The position numbers and the translations under genes are program-made. A stretch of DNA of 64,000 bases from positions 1-64,000 of the forward strand of contig JACCXN010000009.1 of assembly GCA_013696965.1 (NCBI GenBank), given 5' to 3'. Within the stretch, counting starts at the first letter, position 1. The number at the start of each line of letters is the position of its first letter. The stretch is from Bacteroidota bacterium. GTDB taxonomy: Bacteria; Bacteroidota; Bacteroidia; JACCXN01. This document shows positions 45,130-54,255 of this stretch, piece by piece. A model generated the notes under the pieces. The model saw only the letters and a list, made by a program, of their open reading frames with translations. It did no database searches and was not told the DNA's origin.

Positions 45130-45711
45130 TTAACGAATTAAAAGCAAAAAGAGGAACAAATATATCCACAAAAAATCTAAAAAATGCCAATAAATAGAAC
45201 ACAACTGCAAACCTAGCAGATTTTTTGAATGATAAATATTATATAATGCCCTTACTCCTGTAATGAGCAAAGCAGCTAATCCGCCCAGTACATGAGCAAG
45301 ATGAAGCCCGGAAAGAACATACAAATAAGAACCAGAGGCATTTCCCCCAGAAAAATAAATATCCTGAGAAATCAAATCTTTCCACCCTGAAAATTGAAAG
45401 CCAACAAAAGCAACTCCTAGAACAAAGGTTAACCATATAAATGATTTTACCCTTGCCATATCATCTCTTTTAGCTGCACTCATGGCCATGTTCATGGTTA
45501 TGCTGCTTAACAAAAGCACGGCTGTACTAAAATAAAACATTTGAGGCAATGCAAAATCCTGCCAGTTTCCTTCGGCCATACGTACTATATACGCACTGGT
45601 AAGACCGGCAAACATCATTATTATACTTACCAACCCTACCCATAGAAGGGTTTTCTTTGCCTTTTTCCTGAGCTCTAACTCTTCCTGAGGACTTCTTAAT
45701 GCCATTTCCAT
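45130..45711 (-). CDS. Cytochrome c oxidase subunit III-like protein (short form)
   Basis: 193 residues with five hydrophobic helices (TLLWVGLVSIIMMFAGLTSA, FSTAVLLLSSITMNMAMSAA, FIWLTFVLGVAFVGFQFSGW, YLYVLSGLHLAHVLGGLAAL and SIYWHFLDFLWIYLFLFLLL). It is a compact relative of the following gene and shares the HLAHVLGG and YWHFLDFLW motifs. Duplicate subunit III genes side by side are normal in Bacteroidota oxidase clusters. It starts 3 bases behind ctaB. Confidence 0.93.
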   Translation of the reverse strand: MEMALRSPQEELELRKKAKKTLLWVGLVSIIMMFAGLTSAYIVRMAEGNWQDFALPQMFYFSTAVLLLSSITMNMAMSAAKRDDMARVKSFIWLTFVLGVAFVGFQFSGWKDLISQDIYFSGGNASGSYLYVLSGLHLAHVLGGLAALLITGVRALYNIYHSKNLLGLQLCSIYWHFLDFLWIYLFLFLLLIR

Positions 45712-45714
45712 TAA

Positions 45715-46608
45715 TTATAATTTATCCATTAATATTAATAACTGCACAATTGGAAGGAAAATAAAAGAAGCGAACATTAAACGCGAAGCATCTTTTGTTG
45801 AACAGTTACTGTAAACTTTATAAGCCATAAATGCAAAAACTGAAGCGCAAATAAATATAATAACTGCCGAAATATTTCCTGACATTTTGAACATTAATGG
45901 TAGTAAACTAATCGGTATAAGTCCGAGTGAATAAATAAAAATTTGAAATCCGCTACTTTTATCTCTTCCTGCTTCAGATGGCAACATTTTGAAGCCTGCT
46001 TTGCGGTAATCCTCATCAATTACCCAGGCAATGGCCCAAAAGTGGGGAAATTGCCAAATAAACTGAATTGCAAAAAGTATTAGTCCCTGCACATCTATTG
46101 CATTGGTTGCTGCTACATACCCCAATAAAGGTGGAATTGCACCTGGAAAAGCTCCTACAAAAACGGCAAATGGGGTTACTTTTTTTAATGGGGTATAAAG
46201 TGTAGTATACAATAACAATGCTAGTAAGCCAAGTATTCCACTTAAGGGATTCATGAAAAACCACAGTATAAAAATACCAATAACACCCATTAAAGATGCA
46301 AGCACCAAAGCCTCTGGTATGCTCATTCGTTCCTGTGGCAGTGGTCTGTTTTTGGTTCTTGTCATTAACTTATCAGTTTCCTTTTCCATAATTTGGTTAA
46401 AACCATTAGAGGAACCAGTAACAAGAAAACCTCCTATTACTAGCCATATCAGCTTTGTCCAGTCAAGATTTGAGGAGCCATAAATAAAGCAAATAACAGC
46501 AGAAAAAACTACAAGTGATGTAAGTCGGAATTTAATAAACTGAAAGTAATCAGATATCTTTGCCGTGATATTGAATTTTTCTTGGGTGTATATTTCTTCA
46601 GCCAGCAA
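45715..46608 (-). CDS. ctaB: Protoheme IX farnesyltransferase (haem O synthase)
   Basis: 297 residues of a UbiA-type integral membrane prenyltransferase with about eight helices. The first Asp-rich region is NGFNQIMEKETDKLMTRTKN, the second is WQFPHFWAIAWVIDEDYRKA. GAFPGAIPPLLGYVA is a family signature. It transfers farnesyl from farnesyl diphosphate to protohaem, giving haem O for the oxidase. It is the first gene of the operon that runs to 42330. The ctaA gene for haem A is not in the window. Confidence 0.95.
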   Translation of the reverse strand: MLAEEIYTQEKFNITAKISDYFQFIKFRLTSLVVFSAVICFIYGSSNLDWTKLIWLVIGGFLVTGSSNGFNQIMEKETDKLMTRTKNRPLPQERMSIPEALVLASLMGVIGIFILWFFMNPLSGILGLLALLLYTTLYTPLKKVTPFAVFVGAFPGAIPPLLGYVAATNAIDVQGLILFAIQFIWQFPHFWAIAWVIDEDYRKAGFKMLPSEAGRDKSSGFQIFIYSLGLIPISLLPLMFKMSGNISAVIIFICASVFAFMAYKVYSNCSTKDASRLMFASFIFLPIVQLLILMDKL

Positions 46609-46734
46609 AATTGCGTATTGTATAAGATTCTTTAGGGTTGCAATTTTACCAAAAAAATGCTAAACCGCCAAGAATTTGCAACTAGAAATTATAAATTATT
46701 TTGCACAAGGGGCAGTTCCATAACTTTTTCCATC

Positions 46735-48366
46735 CTACCTATCATAGTAAGCGTTAAAAAGAGTTGTACGAATTCCGGCATAAATAAAATGTGTTTTTTG
46801 CCTGTTGTCAATAAGCCCCTGCCACATCTCTCTGCCGGTATAGCCAATTTCTGCCTGTATATTACTTTTAGTGTTTATTAAGTAAGAAACTTTAAAATCT
46901 TTTACCAGCAAGTAGGTCTTTATTCCCTGTCCGGTATAATGTCCATGCTCATATGGTCTTTCACGGTAGGAACGGTAAATGTCTCTGCCATAATAAACAT
47001 TATTCAAATCAGAACCAAAATCAGTGTATACAAGTTTTGCCTCTAAGGACAACCTGTTACGGAAATACCTTAAAATAGCCAGGGACTCCTTGAAATTGGC
47101 CCCTAATGGATGGGCTAAAGGTTGATTGAAGTGCCCGTAATTTTGGTAAACGCTTCCATGGGAATACGTGTAAGGCCGGGTAAAATTATACTCTGCTTGT
47201 AGTTGAAGATTTTTAATGGTTAAAAAATCAAACCATTTGTAACCCAGCTGGAATCCATATTTATTTGCCCACCAGCCCCACTTCCTTGTAGAATCTGGAA
47301 GTATTGCCTGGATAACATCTGAACGAATTTCTTTGAGCAAAAACTCATCAATAAAGGCTTGCCCATAAATTAAATGCTTATTAAATAATTTGTATTTAAA
47401 ATTAAGTCCCATTAAAACATTATCTCCTGATCCTACTGAATATTCAACAGGACGGTAAAAAATAACCGGGTTCAGATAATTAATATCATAAGTGAATTTC
47501 TGCCCTAGTGTATCCCTGTTTTCAAAAATAACAGCCTCGAAAACACCAATATTTAAACGCTTTCCAATATTTAAACTTAAGAAATGAAATGTTCCGTATT
47601 TGTTGTAAAAGGAGCTGGAATTGCCTAAAGAACCACTAATGTCACTTAAATTAGTAAAAAGGTTTACGTACTGAAGTTTCCAAATTGTAGTTGTGATTTT
47701 AAAATAGGGATAACTGTATGCATTATCAGAAAGCAACAAGGAACGATAGCCATCGCCAATAAAATTTCTACCAAAGCCGGCCTGCAGGTCAACATACTTA
47801 ATTGGGGAGTAGGACAAATAACCGCTATTGTTTTTATAATTCCAGGAATTGCCTCTTTCATTAGCATAAGCACCTCCTGGAACAACCTTTTCATTGTCAA
47901 CTATGGAATCCAAATAAGAAGGAAAAATAGAATTTCCCTGAGAAAAAACAGTATTGAAATGCAATTTGTTTCCCAATGACACATCAAATGAAGCTCCATA
48001 AGCAGATTCAAAAGGAATTACTGTGTTTGCAGTTTCAAAACCGCTTATCAAATTAATTACAGGATTAACCTTTATTGATAATATTCCTCTTTTGTATGCT
48101 AATAGATTTTCATTAAAAAAGCGATTTGCAAACTTTGATTCGCTTTGCTTTTCCAGGGAATGGTTTATGGAATCAATTGCAAGCAATTCACTTAATTTAG
48201 AAATCTGGTAAGGTTTGCTTGCAGTATGGAAACCAACATCCTTACTATTTAGAAATGCATCGTATCGGCTTAATATATTTTTATTTAGCGATGCGTTTTG
48301 AGCGTGCATCTGAAAAATTTGCATCAGGGCAAATGCGATAAGAAATATTCTTACAAAATTTTTCAA
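46735..48366 (-). CDS. RemB/Wzi-like outer-membrane protein, paralog 1
   Basis: 543 residues with a signal peptide (MKNFVRIFLIAFALMQIFQM). A long stretch of beta strands follows, with hallmarks FGRNFIGDGYRSLLLSDNAY, YPYFKITTTIWKLQYVN, LNIGVFEAVIFE, NPVIFYRPVEYSVGSGDN and NYGHFNQPLAHPLGANFKE. Similar proteins are annotated as capsule assembly Wzi or as RemB, which takes part in gliding of Flavobacterium. The last strand ends in an aromatic residue pattern (GIRTTLFNAYYDR). Its start overlaps the end of the WecA-like gene by 4 bases. The related gene at 49509 lies on the other side of that transferase. Confidence 0.85.
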   Translation of the reverse strand: MKNFVRIFLIAFALMQIFQMHAQNASLNKNILSRYDAFLNSKDVGFHTASKPYQISKLSELLAIDSINHSLEKQSESKFANRFFNENLLAYKRGILSIKVNPVINLISGFETANTVIPFESAYGASFDVSLGNKLHFNTVFSQGNSIFPSYLDSIVDNEKVVPGGAYANERGNSWNYKNNSGYLSYSPIKYVDLQAGFGRNFIGDGYRSLLLSDNAYSYPYFKITTTIWKLQYVNLFTNLSDISGSLGNSSSFYNKYGTFHFLSLNIGKRLNIGVFEAVIFENRDTLGQKFTYDINYLNPVIFYRPVEYSVGSGDNVLMGLNFKYKLFNKHLIYGQAFIDEFLLKEIRSDVIQAILPDSTRKWGWWANKYGFQLGYKWFDFLTIKNLQLQAEYNFTRPYTYSHGSVYQNYGHFNQPLAHPLGANFKESLAILRYFRNRLSLEAKLVYTDFGSDLNNVYYGRDIYRSYRERPYEHGHYTGQGIKTYLLVKDFKVSYLINTKSNIQAEIGYTGREMWQGLIDNRQKTHFIYAGIRTTLFNAYYDR

Positions 48367-49430
48367 GTAGCCAGGACTGCTTTATTTTTAACTTTTTTAA
48401 AGACAAAAGGTATTTGTGCAACCAAAATTGCAAAACCTGCAACAACAACAAAAGCCATTGTAGCTCCCATTTTTTGAGCCATAAAGGCTAATGCAATAGT
48501 AGAAATACTATAAAGGTATATCACAATTACAGTTTGTCTTTGATTGAGACCAATATCTAACAGCCTGTGATGAATGTGATTTTTATCTGCAGAAAAAGGA
48601 GAAACGCCTCTAACGGTCCGGTAAATAAAAATTCTTAGTGTATCTACTAAAGGATAAACAAGAATGGATAATGCCAGGATGGGTTTTGAAACATTTGCTA
48701 ACTCGGCTGGCAGATATGCTACATTAAATTCAATCATTTTTATTGCCAGTAAAGAAAAAATAAAGCCCAGAGTAAGTGATCCGGAATCTCCCATAAAAAT
48801 TTTGGCGGGAGAGAAATTATAAAACATAAATGCCAAGAGTGCTCCACCAAGAGAAATGGCCAAAACAGCCATTTCATTATTACCAGCAGTAAAAAACCAG
48901 AACCCAAAAGCAAACGAGGCAATTACGCCAACTCCCGAGGCCAATCCATCCACTCCATCAATAAGGTTAAATGCATTTACAATTACAATATATGCATACA
49001 AAGAAAGGAAAACGCTTGCCCAATGCGGAATATCCCTTATTCCAAAAAGACCATACAAGCTGGTAATTCTCACATCTGCCATCATTATTAGCATTAAGCC
49101 AACCAAAACGTGAGCTAAAAGTTTTTTAACCGGTGCAGTACCTATTATATCATCTTTAACGCCCACAAAAAACAATAACAGTCCTCCTGCTATTACATAT
49201 TTAAGATTTTCAGGTGATTGTCCTGGGTACCAAAGTGAATATGTAAATAAAGCAGCCGCGAAAATAATAATCCCACCAATAGAAGGAATTCTCCTGGTAT
49301 GGAGCTTTCTATCATCATCCGGGTTATCGGTTAAGCCCTTCATAATTGCAACTTTTATAAGTGCAGGTGTAGAAAGCAACACGATAAAAAAAGAAGTTAA
49401 AAATGTGAGTACAAGCAGTTCCAAGTTCAT
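48363..49430 (-). CDS. WecA/TagO-type polyprenyl-phosphate sugar-1-phosphate transferase
   Basis: 355 residues with about ten membrane helices. DNPDDDRKLHTRRIPSIGGI, FVGVKDDIIG, NAFNLIDGVDGLASG, FMGDSGSLTLGF and DKNHIHHRLLDIG are the diagnostic Asp and His motifs of the MraY/WecA family. It attaches a sugar 1-phosphate (probably N-acetylglucosamine or a relative) to undecaprenyl phosphate and so starts a lipid-linked polysaccharide. It lies between two RemB/Wzi-like genes. Confidence 0.92.
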   Translation of the reverse strand: MNLELLVLTFLTSFFIVLLSTPALIKVAIMKGLTDNPDDDRKLHTRRIPSIGGIIIFAAALFTYSLWYPGQSPENLKYVIAGGLLLFFVGVKDDIIGTAPVKKLLAHVLVGLMLIMMADVRITSLYGLFGIRDIPHWASVFLSLYAYIVIVNAFNLIDGVDGLASGVGVIASFAFGFWFFTAGNNEMAVLAISLGGALLAFMFYNFSPAKIFMGDSGSLTLGFIFSLLAIKMIEFNVAYLPAELANVSKPILALSILVYPLVDTLRIFIYRTVRGVSPFSADKNHIHHRLLDIGLNQRQTVIVIYLYSISTIALAFMAQKMGATMAFVVVAGFAILVAQIPFVFKKVKNKAVLAT

Positions 49431-49508
49431 TTAAGCTAAAGGGTCAACAAAATTGCATATAATTCTTGAATTTTCTATTAGGTAACGCTGTTTTTAAACT
49501 TAATTATA

Positions 49509-51116
49509 TTAAAAGTCATAATACCTGTTGAATAAATCCGTTCGCAATGCAAAAAACAAAATTCGGCTTTCCTGTCTTCTGTTTACATTTGCACTGATTC
49601 TTTCAGAAAAACCAACCATTATTTTCATATTCGTTTTCCGGTTAATAATATACCCAACTGAAATCTCTTTCCAAAACAAGGATGCTTCCAAAGACTTATC
49701 AGGCAATTGGGTTCCGGATAATTCTCCCTGAGCTAAAAAAATATTGCCACCATTATTATAACCGGAAGTATCATAATTCATTGTGGCATAATTAAATTTT
49801 ACACCCAGGAACAAATCCTTTATTCCATAATCAATAAAACCTACAAATTCTTTAAACCCTGCACCAAGTGGATGAGCTAGAGATTGATTATAGTGCCCGT
49901 AATTTTGAATCGGATTTTGAAAAGAATAGGTATAAGGCTCTACAGAATTGAATTCTGACTGAAGGTGTAGGTTTTTAATCGAAAACAAATCAAAAGTTTT
50001 AAAACCAGCCTGCCATCCATAATCATTTGTTTTCAGTCCATTTATTAAAAACTGTCCGTAAAGTGTGGTTTTATTCAGGAGCTTATATTTAATATTTATT
50101 CCTGTAAAAACATTATTTAAAGTATCATTTAGTAATGCCACAGTATTAACAAAAATTACTGGATTGTAAAAAAGCGGGCTTACCTTTTGAGGGTAATTGT
50201 TTTCCGAGGCTTTCCATATAATTCCTTCAAAAACCCCAATCTGCAATCTTTTAGTGGCATTGAAACTCAGGTAGTGGAAAGTGCCTTGTTTTCTTATAAA
50301 TAATTCCTCCCTTTGCGACACAACCTGAGTTTTCATTCGAATCAATGTTTGAAGAGAACTATATATATTGGTGTAATTTAAACGGTTTTTAAAAAATGCG
50401 GTATTGATTTTAAGGTAAGGATAAACAAAAGCATTATCGGAAAGTATTAAGGAACGATAACCTTCTCCTATGAAATGGTTTCCATGGCCAAGTTGAAGGT
50501 TTATGTTTTTAATGGGAGAATAGGATACGTTTCCTGAAGCCCAGGCATAATCATAACCGGATTTTTTAAACTCCTTTACCCTCCCCTGACCAGGCACAAC
50601 ACCCCATTGCTGCACATAATCATCAAGGTAACTTACAAAAAAAGATTGGTTTTCAAGGAAAGTAGTTTCAAAAGAAAACTTAGTAGTAATATCTCCGCTG
50701 GCCCTAAATCCTCTGGAATTTGTATAAAAACTGGAAGTATCAGCCCTTAAAGAAACATCTGCATTATCCTGATGAAATGAAAAATTAAAAAGCGGATCAA
50801 TATGAAGTTTGAAATCTCCAGTATCAACATGAATTAAACTTTCGTATTTTATTTTCCTGGCAAATTTTGATTGAAATTGCCTGTGTTTTTGAATTTCATT
50901 TTCACTATTTGCAATGGAATCGCTATTAATTAATGAGCCAAGATAAGGCTTTACAGCTGTATGAGAGGAATTTCCAGGATGAGCAAGATGCTTTTCAATA
51001 TTTAAAAGATAAGACCTGTTTAAGGGAAGATTTTCCTGCTGCGCATTTCCAACAAGAGGAAAAATCAAAAGAAAAATCAGAATATACTTGAAAAAATTCA
51101 AAAAGGTAGAAATCAT
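49509..51116 (-). CDS. RemB/Wzi-like outer-membrane protein, paralog 2
   Basis: 535 residues with a signal peptide (about 1-25, FFKYILIFLLIFPLVGNAQQ) and a beta-barrel body. It shares GNHFIGEGYRSLILSDNAF, YPYLKINTAFFKNRLNY, RLQIGVFEGIIW, NPVIFVNTVALL and NYGHYNQSLAHPLGAGFKEF with the gene at 46735, so the two are paralogs, clearly diverged but collinear. The C-terminal strand is ALRTDLFNRYYDF. It probably has a role in surface glycan handling or gliding. Its start codon is 21 bases downstream of the fcl stop codon. Confidence 0.85.
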   Translation of the reverse strand: MISTFLNFFKYILIFLLIFPLVGNAQQENLPLNRSYLLNIEKHLAHPGNSSHTAVKPYLGSLINSDSIANSENEIQKHRQFQSKFARKIKYESLIHVDTGDFKLHIDPLFNFSFHQDNADVSLRADTSSFYTNSRGFRASGDITTKFSFETTFLENQSFFVSYLDDYVQQWGVVPGQGRVKEFKKSGYDYAWASGNVSYSPIKNINLQLGHGNHFIGEGYRSLILSDNAFVYPYLKINTAFFKNRLNYTNIYSSLQTLIRMKTQVVSQREELFIRKQGTFHYLSFNATKRLQIGVFEGIIWKASENNYPQKVSPLFYNPVIFVNTVALLNDTLNNVFTGINIKYKLLNKTTLYGQFLINGLKTNDYGWQAGFKTFDLFSIKNLHLQSEFNSVEPYTYSFQNPIQNYGHYNQSLAHPLGAGFKEFVGFIDYGIKDLFLGVKFNYATMNYDTSGYNNGGNIFLAQGELSGTQLPDKSLEASLFWKEISVGYIINRKTNMKIMVGFSERISANVNRRQESRILFFALRTDLFNRYYDF

Positions 51117-51137
51117 TGCATTAGCTCAACTACAAAG

Positions 51138-52073
51138 TTACTCAAAAACTTTTGAAGTTTCAACTTCTTTATATACAGATTTTACACCTTCTTCTAGCCC
51201 TATGAGGTGCTTCCAGCCCATTTTATGGATCTTGGCAACGTCAAGTAATTTTTTAGGCGTGCCATCAGGTTTACTGGTATCAAATTTAATTTCACCTTCA
51301 AATCCGGTTATCTGCTTTACTAGCATGGCGAGCTCTTTAATTGTTAAATCCTTACCAGTGCCAATATTCACAAATTCCGAATCATTGTAGTTTAACATCA
51401 GAAAAAAACAAGCATCTGCAAGGTCATCCACATGAAGAAACTCTCTCATAGGTGCGCCTGTCCCCCATATTTCAACTACTTCCCTGTTCTCGATTTTAGC
51501 TGTATGAAATTTTCTAATCAAGGCAGGCAAAACATGTGAATTCTTAAGGTCGTAATTGTCGTTAGGCCCATACAAATTCGTAGGCATGGCACTTATAAAA
51601 TTACATCCATATTGACTTCTATAAGTTTCACACATTTTTATACCTGCTATTTTAGCAATGGCATAAGGTTCATTGGTTGGTTCAAGAGGGCCGGTTAACA
51701 GATATTCTTCTTTTAAAGGCTGAGGAGCAAGTTTGGGATATATACATGAAGAACCTAAAAACAATAACTTTTTTACTTTATTTAAATAAGAGGCATGAAT
51801 TACATTGTTTTGTATTTGAAGGTTTTCATAAAGAAATTCCCCCCTGTAAATATTATTTGCCAATATTCCGCCTACTTTGGCAGCTGCCAAAAAAACATAA
51901 TCAGGTTTTTCATGGTTAAAAAAATCAAAAACATCTTGCTGGTTTCTTAAATCCAACTCCATAGATGTACGGGTAATAATGTTATTAAACCCTGATGCAT
52001 CTAATTTTCTAACTAATGCGGAACCAACCATGCCACGATGGCCTGCTACATATATCTTTGCTTGTTTTTCCAA
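51138..52073 (-). CDS. fcl: GDP-L-fucose synthase
   Basis: 311 residues of a short-chain dehydrogenase-like epimerase/reductase. The start [20 protein letters not shown] carries the NADPH-binding glycine pattern. [20 protein letters not shown] carries the catalytic Ser, and [15 protein letters not shown] the Tyr/Lys pair. [15 protein letters not shown] is family-specific. It converts GDP-4-keto-6-deoxymannose to GDP-L-fucose. gmd lies 23 bases upstream, giving the complete two-step pathway from GDP-mannose. Confidence 0.96.
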   Translation of the reverse strand: MEKQAKIYVAGHRGMVGSALVRKLDASGFNNIITRTSMELDLRNQQDVFDFFNHEKPDYVFLAAAKVGGILANNIYRGEFLYENLQIQNNVIHASYLNKVKKLLFLGSSCIYPKLAPQPLKEEYLLTGPLEPTNEPYAIAKIAGIKMCETYRSQYGCNFISAMPTNLYGPNDNYDLKNSHVLPALIRKFHTAKIENREVVEIWGTGAPMREFLHVDDLADACFFLMLNYNDSEFVNIGTGKDLTIKELAMLVKQITGFEGEIKFDTSKPDGTPKKLLDVAKIHKMGWKHLIGLEEGVKSVYKEVETSKVFE

Positions 52074-52096
52074 TTTAACTTTTCTTTAACTGATTC

Positions 52097-53191
52097 TTAT
52101 TCATAAGAATTTAAAACCTTATGCCCACCTTCCAATAAATATTTATCTCTTTTGAAAAGCTCCAAATCTGAAAGCACCATTTCCTTTACAAGTTGTTCAA
52201 CCGTAATTTCAGGTTCCCAACCCATATTTGCTTTTGCTTTAGAGTAATCTCCAACCAATAAATCTACTTCTGTTGGACGGAAATATTTGGGATCAATTTC
52301 AACTATAACTTTTCCAGTTGCAGCGTTAATTCCCTTTTCATCAACTCCTTTTCCCTTCCATTCAATTTTAATATTCATATGTTCAAAAGCCATTTCAATA
52401 AACCTTCTCACAGAAACTTTTCGTCCAGTTGCAAGAACATAATCGTCTGCTGTTTCCTGTTGTAGCATCAACCACATTCCTTTTACATAATCTCTTGCAT
52501 GACCCCAATCTCTTTCCGAATCAATATTACCCATAAATACCTTTTCTTGCAACCCCAAACTTATACGGGCTGCTGCTCTTGTTATCTTCCTTGTAACAAA
52601 GGTCTCTCCTCTTACCGGGCTCTCATGATTGAACAAAATTCCATTGCAGGCATACATGTTATAAGCCTCCCTGTAGTTCTTTACTATCCAAAAAGCATAC
52701 AATTTGGCCACTCCGTATGGACTACGGGGATAAAATGGAGTAGTTTCCTTTTGAGGCACTTCTTGCACTTTCCCATACAATTCAGAGGTGGAGGCTTGAT
52801 AAAACCTGGTTTTTTCCTCTAACTTCAATATTCTCATTGCCTCAAGTAAACGAAGTGTGCCTAATGCATCTGAATTAGCAGTATACTCAGGAGTTTCAAA
52901 AGAAACCTTAACATGAGACTGGGCGGCAAGATTGTAAATTTCATCCGGTTGTACATCTTGTACAATTCTTATAATATTTGTTGAATCAGTAAGATCCCCA
53001 TAATGCAAAGTAAAATTTACTTTTTCTTCATGTGGATCTTTATATAAATGATCTATTCTATCCGTATTAAAAAGGGAGCTTCTTCTTTTAATTCCGTGAA
53101 CTATATATCCCTTGGAGAGAAGCAGTTCACTTAAATAAGCTCCATCCTGCCCAGTGACTCCTGTAATTAACGCAACTTTTTTCTTTGACAT
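52097..53191 (-). CDS. gmd: GDP-mannose 4,6-dehydratase
   Basis: 364 residues. [20 protein letters not shown] is the NADP motif, then [57 protein letters not shown] and [20 protein letters not shown] with the catalytic Tyr-Lys pair. [19 protein letters not shown] and ARDYVKGMW are also typical. It removes water from GDP-mannose to give the 4-keto-6-deoxy sugar used by fcl. It follows the half aldehyde dehydrogenase gene by 21 bases, but no functional link is evident. Confidence 0.97.
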   Translation of the reverse strand: MSKKKVALITGVTGQDGAYLSELLLSKGYIVHGIKRRSSLFNTDRIDHLYKDPHEEKVNFTLHYGDLTDSTNIIRIVQDVQPDEIYNLAAQSHVKVSFETPEYTANSDALGTLRLLEAMRILKLEEKTRFYQASTSELYGKVQEVPQKETTPFYPRSPYGVAKLYAFWIVKNYREAYNMYACNGILFNHESPVRGETFVTRKITRAAARISLGLQEKVFMGNIDSERDWGHARDYVKGMWLMLQQETADDYVLATGRKVSVRRFIEMAFEHMNIKIEWKGKGVDEKGINAATGKVIVEIDPKYFRPTEVDLLVGDYSKAKANMGWEPEITVEQLVKEMVLSDLELFKRDKYLLEGGHKVLNSYE

Positions 53192-53212
53192 TTTTCTTAC
53201 TTTTATTATTTG

Positions 53213-54097
53213 TTAATATCCTGCTTTTGACGATCCTATGTTTTCAACCGGATGCCAGGTTGTTTTTATTTCAAGGGTATCTAAAATCAGTTCCGGGCCT
53301 TGAGATTCTTGCTTATTCCAATCAATAGTGTCATAAACAAAAACTCTTTTCATATTGTTAACGGCTGTTTGCTGAATTACTTTTATTTCTTCCTTATTGT
53401 CTCTTGCATATACAACCGCATTTACATCCATATGCGATGCAAAATGAGTATGCAATTCCTTACTCTTGCCTGTCAAAATATTTATTACCCCTCCAGGCAC
53501 ATCAGAAGTGACTAAAACCTCAGCAAAAGAAACAGCACATAAAGGTTTATTTTCAGAAGCAAGCACTATGCAAGTATTGCCACCGGCAATCGCAGGTGCT
53601 ACTACTGAAACCAATCCCAGCAAAGAAGTTTTTTCAGATGCAATAATTGCAACCACGCCAGTTGGTTCAGGAACTGAAAAATTAAAATGAGAGGAAGCAA
53701 CAGGATTTACAGAACTGTAAATCTGTGTAAACTTATCGCACCATCCAGCATAATAAACAAGCCTGTCAATGGCAAGATCAACCTCAACTTCTGCAGCTTT
53801 GTTAGTTCCTCCCTGAAAAACGATTTCAGAAATGAATTGCGCTTTCCTTCCTTCCAGCATTTCAGCAATTCTGTATAAAATCTGGCTGCGATTAAAAGCA
53901 GATCTGTTACTCCAATCACCAAAGGCTTTGCGCGCTTCAACTACTGCATTTCTAAAATCCTTTCTTGAAGAAAGACAAATGTTCGCTAAATGCTTCCCCT
54001 GCTTGTTTTCTAAAGGATAAAACCTTCCTGATTCAGTTCTTGGGAATTTTCCTCCAATATATATTTTATATGTTTTTAAGATTTCCAATCGCTTCAT
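53213..54097 (-). CDS. Half-length aldehyde dehydrogenase without catalytic domain
   Basis: 294 residues from the Met at 54097 (MKRLEILKTYKIYIGGKFP); the frame runs to 54169 but the upstream codons look non-coding. The protein shows the aldehyde dehydrogenase N-terminal region (IAEMLEGRKAQFISEIVFQGG, RLVYYAGWCDKF) and part of the NAD-binding domain (PEPTGVVAIIASEKTSL, VVAPAIAGGNTCIVLASE, GVINILTGKSKEL). It stops before the catalytic Cys region. It resembles the second, inactive half of ALDH16, so it may be a binding partner of the full enzyme at 54256. No frameshift is evident, and it appears to be an intact short gene. Confidence 0.75.
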   Translation of the reverse strand: MKRLEILKTYKIYIGGKFPRTESGRFYPLENKQGKHLANICLSSRKDFRNAVVEARKAFGDWSNRSAFNRSQILYRIAEMLEGRKAQFISEIVFQGGTNKAAEVEVDLAIDRLVYYAGWCDKFTQIYSSVNPVASSHFNFSVPEPTGVVAIIASEKTSLLGLVSVVAPAIAGGNTCIVLASENKPLCAVSFAEVLVTSDVPGGVINILTGKSKELHTHFASHMDVNAVVYARDNKEEIKVIQQTAVNNMKRVFVYDTIDWNKQESQGPELILDTLEIKTTWHPVENIGSSKAGY

Positions 54098-54255
54098 CAC
54101 TGAATTTGAGTAAATAGAGAATTTCAAAGATATAATAAATAGGTTATTTCTGCCTAATAAAACCAACAAAAAAACTTCTTGAATTTGGTGTATACCTAAG
54201 CAATATTTAAAAAAGAGGTTAAATTAATTGCCCAAATTCATCACCACAAATAGGA

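Noticed and set aside
46641-46881. 74-codon plus-strand frame at 46657-46881
   Set aside because: Mostly antisense to the end of the RemB-like gene and without own features.
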